Source: Lepidurus packardi (taxonomy: Eukaryota; Arthropoda; Branchiopoda; Notostraca; Triopsidae). Taken from it: a DNA stretch of 64,000 bases. The translations under genes and the position numbers were made by a program. Shown here one piece after another: positions 57,969 through 64,000 of the stretch; position 1 is the first letter of the stretch, and every line of letters begins with the position of its first letter. The stretch lies in NCBI GenBank assembly GCA_023053545.1, contig JAKZAN010000210.1, positions 1 through 64,000 of the forward strand. Reading direction: 5' to 3'. Under the pieces are notes generated by a model, which was not told the DNA's origin, searched no databases, and was given only the letters and a program-made list of their open reading frames with translations.

Positions 57969-60307
57969 ATGGCTGACCCTGAACAACCCATAGACATCGT
58001 CGCAGAGGCCCAGTCCTTCCTCTCCACCGAGTTCTTCTTCTACATCCTCCCATGCTATCTCGCTATGGCCACCTTCACCTATCGCTACATCACCATCACC
58101 AAAGAATAGCCTACCCATAATATCCCCGAGCTCCCTGGCTAGTTCGTCGTCACTTGCTTCTAATAATAATACGACTTCGATCAAGGCTAATAAGTACCTC
58201 CCCCTAGCTATGTGGTCAAATCGAAACTATCGCTATTCAACTCCTATATGTACCTGCTCATGACAGTCCTAGGGATCCTTGGAGATCCGGATATGTTCTA
58301 CGCAGCCTCGCATCGGACATATAGTCTGCTGTACCTGTTTGGATTCGTGGCTTGGAGCTACGCTGCTGTGTTGCTGCGCCGAGAGTACCAACGCGGGATA
58401 TCACAGTCCCTCTGGACCCACAGATTCTTTTGGATCTTCGCAGGAGTGTTCTCAGTGACTAAAATGTTCTAGGACTATCTACTGCCTCTCAACTTCATCC
58501 TAAACTCTCTGTTCATCGCAAGTACACACCTTCACCTTTGACATCTTGAAATTATTATCGTGCAGACAATTCGATCTTGATCTTGTATGCCCTGTACAGA
58601 CCTGAGGACAAACCTAATAACTTGATCCAGTTTGATGATGACGTTCCTGCCTTCGCACGCATGTTCTTCCAGAAGCTTGAACTCAACCCCTATGTCCGCA
58701 AATACTTGAAAATTTCTGATCCTTCAGTCACTATGGACGTAGAAGATGCTCTGCCCAATATTGGTCAGTAACTCACTAAGGAATAGCTTGAGGCATTCCA
58801 GAAGGCTTTGGCCCAAAAACAAGCCAGCAACCCTCAATAATAAATCAAGCTCTTCAACCAACTGCCAAGACGCAACATCATCGTCAATAAGAAGGCTGTG
58901 GTCAAGCGAATTAACAATAACATCAAGTACTACTTCCTGCTGATCACCCAGATCGGTTCAGACGGACATTTCCAACGTTTCGAGGCAGAAAGAAAGTACA
59001 TCGAGTTTGTTTAGCTATAGGCTTCATTAGCCGTCCATTTTTCTGAGAAGAACTTCCCAAAGCTGAGACTCCCCAAACTAAACAAATCCTAGTTCATCAG
59101 CATTCCTGACTCGGTGGAAAGTTAGAGAAGGTCCGATATTCTGCAGCAGTGGATCCAGCAGCTTCTCGCAACTCCTATCTTAATGATAAGCCCCGTCTTA
59201 AAATTCCTAAATATCGATGAAGAGAACAGCGCTCCATTTCTCACCTACTACAACACTTCTTTCAGATCTTTCTGCTCCAATACCTTCCTTTCGACTGCCT
59301 TTAGGGAACACAGGAACATCGAAATAAAGCAGCAACGAGTGAGTATGTGGAACCCAGTCTAATAAAATACCCATGCTTCGGATGAGCTGGAGGATGCTAG
59401 GCAGAGGCTGAAGGGTTCAAAACTTGAGTTTGAAGTGAATGCAGACCCGTCTTCAATTAAGATAAATGCTTATAGTTTCTAGATAACGTGTAGACCACCT
59501 AGGCACTCACCGATCCGATGGGTCATTAGCAAGAGATAAGAGCAGTTTGCTCATCTTAACTAAAAGATTTAGGAAGAAGTGGGATACTCAGTTCCTTTCT
59601 ACTATAAAAACCTCATCAGAATCCCCGAGTCGATGAAGAAGGACAATAAGTGCAACCAGATCAAACTTGGTGTCTACGAGAACTATCTAAGGAACCTGCT
59701 GGACACACAGCAGTACTATACATTCTCTCTGTTCGAATTCTTGGCTTTCGATCCTTTGAAACTATAGATCATAGACAAAACCGGAGGAGCCACAGGGGTT
59801 CTTAACAACAGATTTTCAGTGACCTATAAGAATACCTATATATCGGAAACCTTCCCCGAAACTCGGAAGCCTCTGGAGGTTTTGGAAGTCTCGATGGAGC
59901 AGATCGATACACACGATACAGAAACCCCACTCAAGTACTAGTACACCTTTAAAATAAAAAGGTGGGATAACGACTTCAAGAAGCAACATCAGGAGCTGAA
60001 GACCTTCAGGAACAAGCTCTTGCATATTTACCGAGGCATTTCAAGTATTCCTGAGCTTCCGAACTTCGATGTGAAAGTGACTAAGTCCGAGCTGCCAAAG
60101 ATCAAAGCAGAGATCGAGGGATTTTTGGATGCTGTGGAATCGTTACAACAGATCGACGAGAACCCATCATACATGTTATTCTTTGGAACACAACAGAGAG
60201 TGGTGCCCACGCAGGACAACTCACCGATAAAAATGATAATGGGAGCACACGAGGAATCCCCGATAAAATCTATAATAGTTAACCCAGTGGGACTGAACAG
60301 TCCTTGA
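57969..60307 (+). CDS. Multi-TM plus PX-domain protein
   Basis: 764 residues, one 44-nt intron (58522-58565), TGA 60305-60307. The N-terminal 190 residues hold five hydrophobic segments (FFYILPCYLAMATF, YLLMTVLGILG, YSLLYLFGFVAWSYAAVLLR, FFWIFAGVFSVTKMF, LPLNFILNSLFIA) and resemble the TMD0 of ABCC transporters, with RPED following the last one. No ABC ATPase follows. Residues about 300-420 read as a PX domain (YYFLLITQIGSDGHFQRFEA, ERKYIEFVELEASLAVHF, LPKLN, a basic QQWIQQLLATPI), which would bind phosphoinositides. A second PX-like segment lies at about 650-720. Likely an endosomal or contractile-vacuole membrane protein; this is inference. Confidence 0.7.
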
Positions 60308-60598
60308 AGTCAGGTTTTTTCTAACTCAATGGTTGGATATAGGGTTATTTGTGGTGAGAGGGTATTTTTGATGCCAGTTTGGAGATGAGTACATAATGGG
60401 AGAACCCCGTTTCATCTAGACATCAAACTATGGGAGGCAAAAGGATACATGTCCTTAAATGTAAATGCGTTATCTTTAATAAAATTGTTCGATTAAAGCA
60501 TATTTCCTAACACTTTTTTTGCTAATAATTTTTTACTGTTATATTCTTTTTCGCCCAGTTCCTCCTACTCATTGCTTCGTCTCTCCGCTCCCTTTTTG
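60308..60598. other. Intergenic region
   Basis: About 290 bp of AT-rich spacer between plus-strand genes. Confidence 0.5.
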
Positions 60599-61497
60599 AT
60601 GAAACATCTCAACCGAGTCAGAGGACTCGCCAACCTCATCCCCAACTATCGATCCTTTTTCTTCGACCTTGACGGAGTAGTCGTAATGCCACCCACCAAT
60701 ACTCATTATACATCTATCTTCCCTGCAGTGGCTCTCCTAATAACCCATCCCATCGGCTATCGACGCCATCACCAAACTATATCAACATAACAAATCCGTC
60801 TTCTTCATCTCCAACAGTAGTGCACGCCCGCTGGCTCGCATCCAATAAAGGCTCGCTGCTTTTGGCTTCCCTGTCCAGCCCCACAACATCTACAACTCGG
60901 CTATTACTACTGCACTCTACATTAAAAAATATCGACCGAATATCCAAAAAGTGCTTGTGATTGGTAGCCAAAACCTCGCTGATTAGATCAGAGCTACCGG
61001 TCTTGATCCTGTACTGTGCACTCTTGAAGGAACAACCACTTCTGCTGACTTCCGCGACATGCAGGTTAATCTTGATGCTTCCATCCAAGCTGTCGTCGTA
61101 GGAGTTGACTACAACATGAACTACAAGAAACTGTGTCTAGCAAGTCTGTACATTCAGCGAGGGGTGCCCCTATTCGCTACAAACCCCGATAAATATGTGA
61201 AGATAGGAGGATCGTACATGCCAGGCGCTGGAAGCGTAGTGTGCCAACTGGAGTACGTGAATAACACACAGGCTACGATAATCGGAAAACCAAACCCATT
61301 CATCCTCGATTACGTTATGTACCAATACGGAATGAGGAAAGAATAGTGCTTGATGATCGGAGATAATCTTAACACTGACATAAAGTTCGCGAACGCAGGG
61401 GGGAATCGATAGTCTGTGCACGATGACAGGTGTTACGGACTGGGCAGAAGCTGAGAAAGACCCGACCAAGGCCACCTTCTACTGTGAACACCTCTGA
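60599..61497 (+). CDS. HAD phosphatase, phosphoglycolate/4-nitrophenylphosphatase type (one apparent 1-nt insertion)
   Basis: About 283 residues, intron 60683-60728 (46 nt). HAD motifs: I FFFDLDGVVW (split by the intron), II FFISNSSARP, III IGKPNP, IV MIGDNLNTDIKFAN. The layout matches the C2-capped PGP/PDXP/NagD branch, which dephosphorylates 2-phosphoglycolate and related small phosphates. After DIKFANAGG the frame must shift by one base to continue IDSLCTMTGVTDWAE to TGA 61495-61497. The break lies in a G6 run (61398-61403) and five Gs would give an intact protein. In the uncorrected frame the protein ends in an unrelated 14-residue tail. Confidence 0.9.
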
Positions 61498-61740
61498 ATA
61501 GAACCTGTTCATCTCTCTTTACTTTTCTTACCACACCACATAAATACCAACCATTTCCCTGAGTCTCGGTCAATAGATTCCGAAGATATTCCTACGAACT
61601 TATCATGATGAGTAAATAATAGCTTTACTATTTAACAGTATATATATACTAAATAATAAACCAAACACCCAGCGATTCACTCAAAGTTAGGAGGATTCTA
61701 CTCAATCCCTGCTCCACATCAATAGCGATACAGACATCCC
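61498..61740. other. Intergenic region
   Basis: About 240 bp, AT-rich. Nothing recognisable. Confidence 0.5.
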
Positions 61741-64000
61741 ATGGCTGACGACCCTCTCGAAGACAATCTGTTCGTAACACACCCATATCTCAATATCACT
61801 CCCTAATGTTCCCGACGCATCGTTGATTCTTGTAGCTCAAAAACCAAATCTAATAAAAAAACTCCAAGATCTCCAGCCTCGAGAGCAAGATGAAGATGAC
61901 CGAGCTCAAGGCTAATCGTGAGATCAAACAGGCCCAGAGTTCCGAAGAATACTCCAAAAACATGCTCAAATAAGAGAAAAACAAAAGCGAAGCTCTCAAC
62001 AAACAGATCTACGAACTCAAGGAGGAGAAGAAACTTATGCAGAAGAAAATCGATAAAACCAACGAGGACAAGGCAGCGATGGAGAAGGAACGCGATGCCG
62101 TCAACGCCAAATACACTAATTTCAAAAACGAGTTCAGGAAGCTAGAGAGACTTCTGCCTAGCGAGGCATTCGTCAAGGATTTCGGGCTGTCCCTCGAGAC
62201 CATCTGCTCCTATGAGGATCTCTACTACACGCTCTAAGATAAGGATAAGCTCTGCGCTAAGCTTGAGACTGAGCTCGAGAACGTCAAAACCAATTCCTAG
62301 CAGCTGCTAATCGAAAAAGATAATATAATCAATGAAATCAAAGAGAAAAAAGCTTAAGTTGAAAAAGTGCTGAAGGATAATGCATTCCGAATCCATGAGG
62401 CTGAGTCAGCACTGGACCGCACAAGGAAAGAGCTGGCCATCACATCGGAGTCTCTGTAAATGCGTGAGAACGAGTTGGATGAGACAACGAATAAACTGGA
62501 ATAAGCCATGAGAGAGCTCTCAGACCAGGAGAACCGTATAATTGAGTTAGAAGACCGACTTCGTATCGAGGTGCAGACCAAGGAAGAAGAGATGGCCTAA
62601 GTAGTGAAGCAAGAGTACGAGAAGTACTACAACGAACTGAAGCAAATGGAAGCAAAGTACGAAGAAAACGAAAAGAACACAGTCAACAATTTGATACAAA
62701 TCTAAGAGTCGCTGAACTTCAAGATAGAGCAACTGTCCAAAGAAAAGGATATGATGGAAAAAATGATCGAGGACCTTAATCATGATATCGACGTGGCTCA
62801 CGAGAAAGTTGCCAACACTGAAAGTTCCAAAACGGTAGCCACGCAGGATCTGCTTAGAATCACTCAGGGCTATGAAGAAGAACGAACCAAGTACCTGAGT
62901 AAGTTAGAGAACTTGGAGGCAGAAAAGAAGGAACGCAACAAGGAAATATAGAATCTGAGGAATACCCTGATAGAGGCCAACAAGAAATTTGAAATGGGAG
63001 AAATAGGAACTTCCTTGCAGCTGAAGCGTCAGAACGAGAACATCGAGGAGCTCAAGGAGAAGATCGACAAATTACATTGTGAGTTTGCTGATCTTCAGCA
63101 AGAAAGAGATGAGATGGGCGAACAAAACACAGTCCTCAAGCATGAAATAAGTGAGCTGTCAAGGACACTCGAGAATAAGGAAGGAGAAACAACTCTGTCT
63201 ACTATGGTGGAGTAAATGGCCAAGAAGAAAGAAGAGCCTGAGCCTGCAGGACGGTTGAAGGAGAAGTCTCGATACCGGACATCTGTGGACTTGACTGAAA
63301 TCGAGGAGAAACTCACTCAAGAGAAACAGAAGAACACAGATCTGAGTCAGAAGATAATGGAACTCACTATTTAGATGAGGGCAGAAAAGGAAAGACACGC
63401 CCAGGCAGAGCAGACTTACGAACGCAACACAGACCAGTTGAAATAGTCCCTAAGTGGATTCGCTAGCAGAGTCGACGAGCTGTTGAAAGGCGAGGAAATC
63501 CAGAAGTACATCATCAAAAAGCTAAACGATGATTTGTTGGAAGAACGGAACAGTAACTTCAAAGCCAAAACCAGTTCCGAAAAGACGGAAAAGTAGATCG
63601 CAGCCAAGAAGCAGGAAGAAGAGGAGAGAAATACCCTCATATCTAAGCTGACCGAAAAGAATGAAAAGCTACAGTCAGACCTGACTAAATCATTTGCTGA
63701 GTTGAAGAAAGAGCAGGAAGAAAAGGTAGTGGCGCAGTTCAAAATAAAAGAACTAGAAACCAAGCTCCAAGGCCATGAGAGACAGCTGGCCGAACAAAAC
63801 AGTTCCTCTAAGCAGAGGATCGATCACCAACAAAAGGAGGTGGAGAGGCTTCATACATTGGTCAACAGCTATTGCGATAAAGAAAAGCTCGCACAATAGA
63901 CCATTAAACGCTTCAAAACTGAGATCCAAGAGCTTGTGGTGAAAATCGACCAGTCCGCCAAAAATGAGAGTGAGTACAAGGACAAGATCACCAAGCTGTA
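61741..64000 (+). CDS. Long coiled-coil protein, cut by window end
   Basis: ATG 61741 (MADDPLEDNLF), intron 61774-61835 (62 nt), then an open frame to the end of the window (about 732 residues so far). After a short non-coil patch near residues 115-140 (LLPSEAFVKDFGLSLETICS), the rest is continuous charged coiled coil with abundant TAR-coded Glu. It resembles the protein at 42182-44611 in style but not in order of motifs. Probably a cytoskeletal or basal-body scaffold. Confidence 0.8.

Overview
**Organism.** This is ciliate macronuclear DNA, most likely from a peritrich (the Vorticella/Carchesium group). The window opens with about 195 bp of C4A2 telomere repeat. Genes are dense, introns are tiny (mostly 20-85 nt, GT..AG), and every gene I could close ends in TGA, while TAA and TAG occur in frame throughout. 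At conserved sites in at least six well-known proteins (Snu114, leishmanolysin, ARL8, NDUFV2, kinesin, PPIP5K) the in-frame TAG/TAA falls where homologues have glutamate, not glutamine. UAR=Glu is the published peritrich code; the Tetrahymena/Paramecium code reads these codons as Gln. The taxonomic call is inference. All proteins here were read with TAA/TAG=Glu and TGA=stop.

**Layout 1-26,818.** This segment looks like one complete macronuclear chromosome. It has C4A2 at the left end (1-195) and an array of about 31 G4T2 repeats at the right (26629-26818), the orientation expected of a right-hand telomere. Between them lie a small subtelomeric ORF, a hypothetical gene, a polytopic membrane protein, a Derlin, the U5 snRNP GTPase Snu114, an Alba-like protein, Hikeshi, a coiled-coil protein, leishmanolysin, two MORN-type proteins, an A20/AN1 zinc-finger protein, a very long CD36-family receptor, an EECTF-motif protein and a mitochondrial RAP-like protein.

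**Layout 26,818-64,000.** The sequence after the G4T2 array starts inside a gene: a metallophosphoesterase (MPPED type) lacking its N-terminal half. It continues with ARL8, a B-box protein, ribosomal protein eS1, the complex I 24-kDa subunit, a CCCH zinc-finger protein, the inositol pyrophosphate kinase/phosphatase PPIP5K (Vip1), a kinesin, a long coiled-coil protein, a SHIPPO-repeat axonemal protein, a WD40 protein, a CCT-motif protein, a UBA-USP deubiquitinase, two ciliate-type proteins of unknown role, a membrane-anchored PX protein, a HAD phosphatase and a coiled-coil protein cut by the window end. The window is therefore probably two chromosomes joined at a telomere, by assembly or by a real fusion.

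**How the genes relate.** There are no operons. Genes lie on both strands with short spacers. Several products point to cilia or basal bodies (kinesin, SHIPPO, MORN, coiled coils), endolysosomal traffic (ARL8, PX, CD36) and mitochondria (NDUFV2, RAP-like). Two single-base frame breaks, both in G/C homopolymers (Snu114 and the HAD phosphatase), look like sequencing errors. I found no CRISPR array, rRNA, tRNA or transposon.
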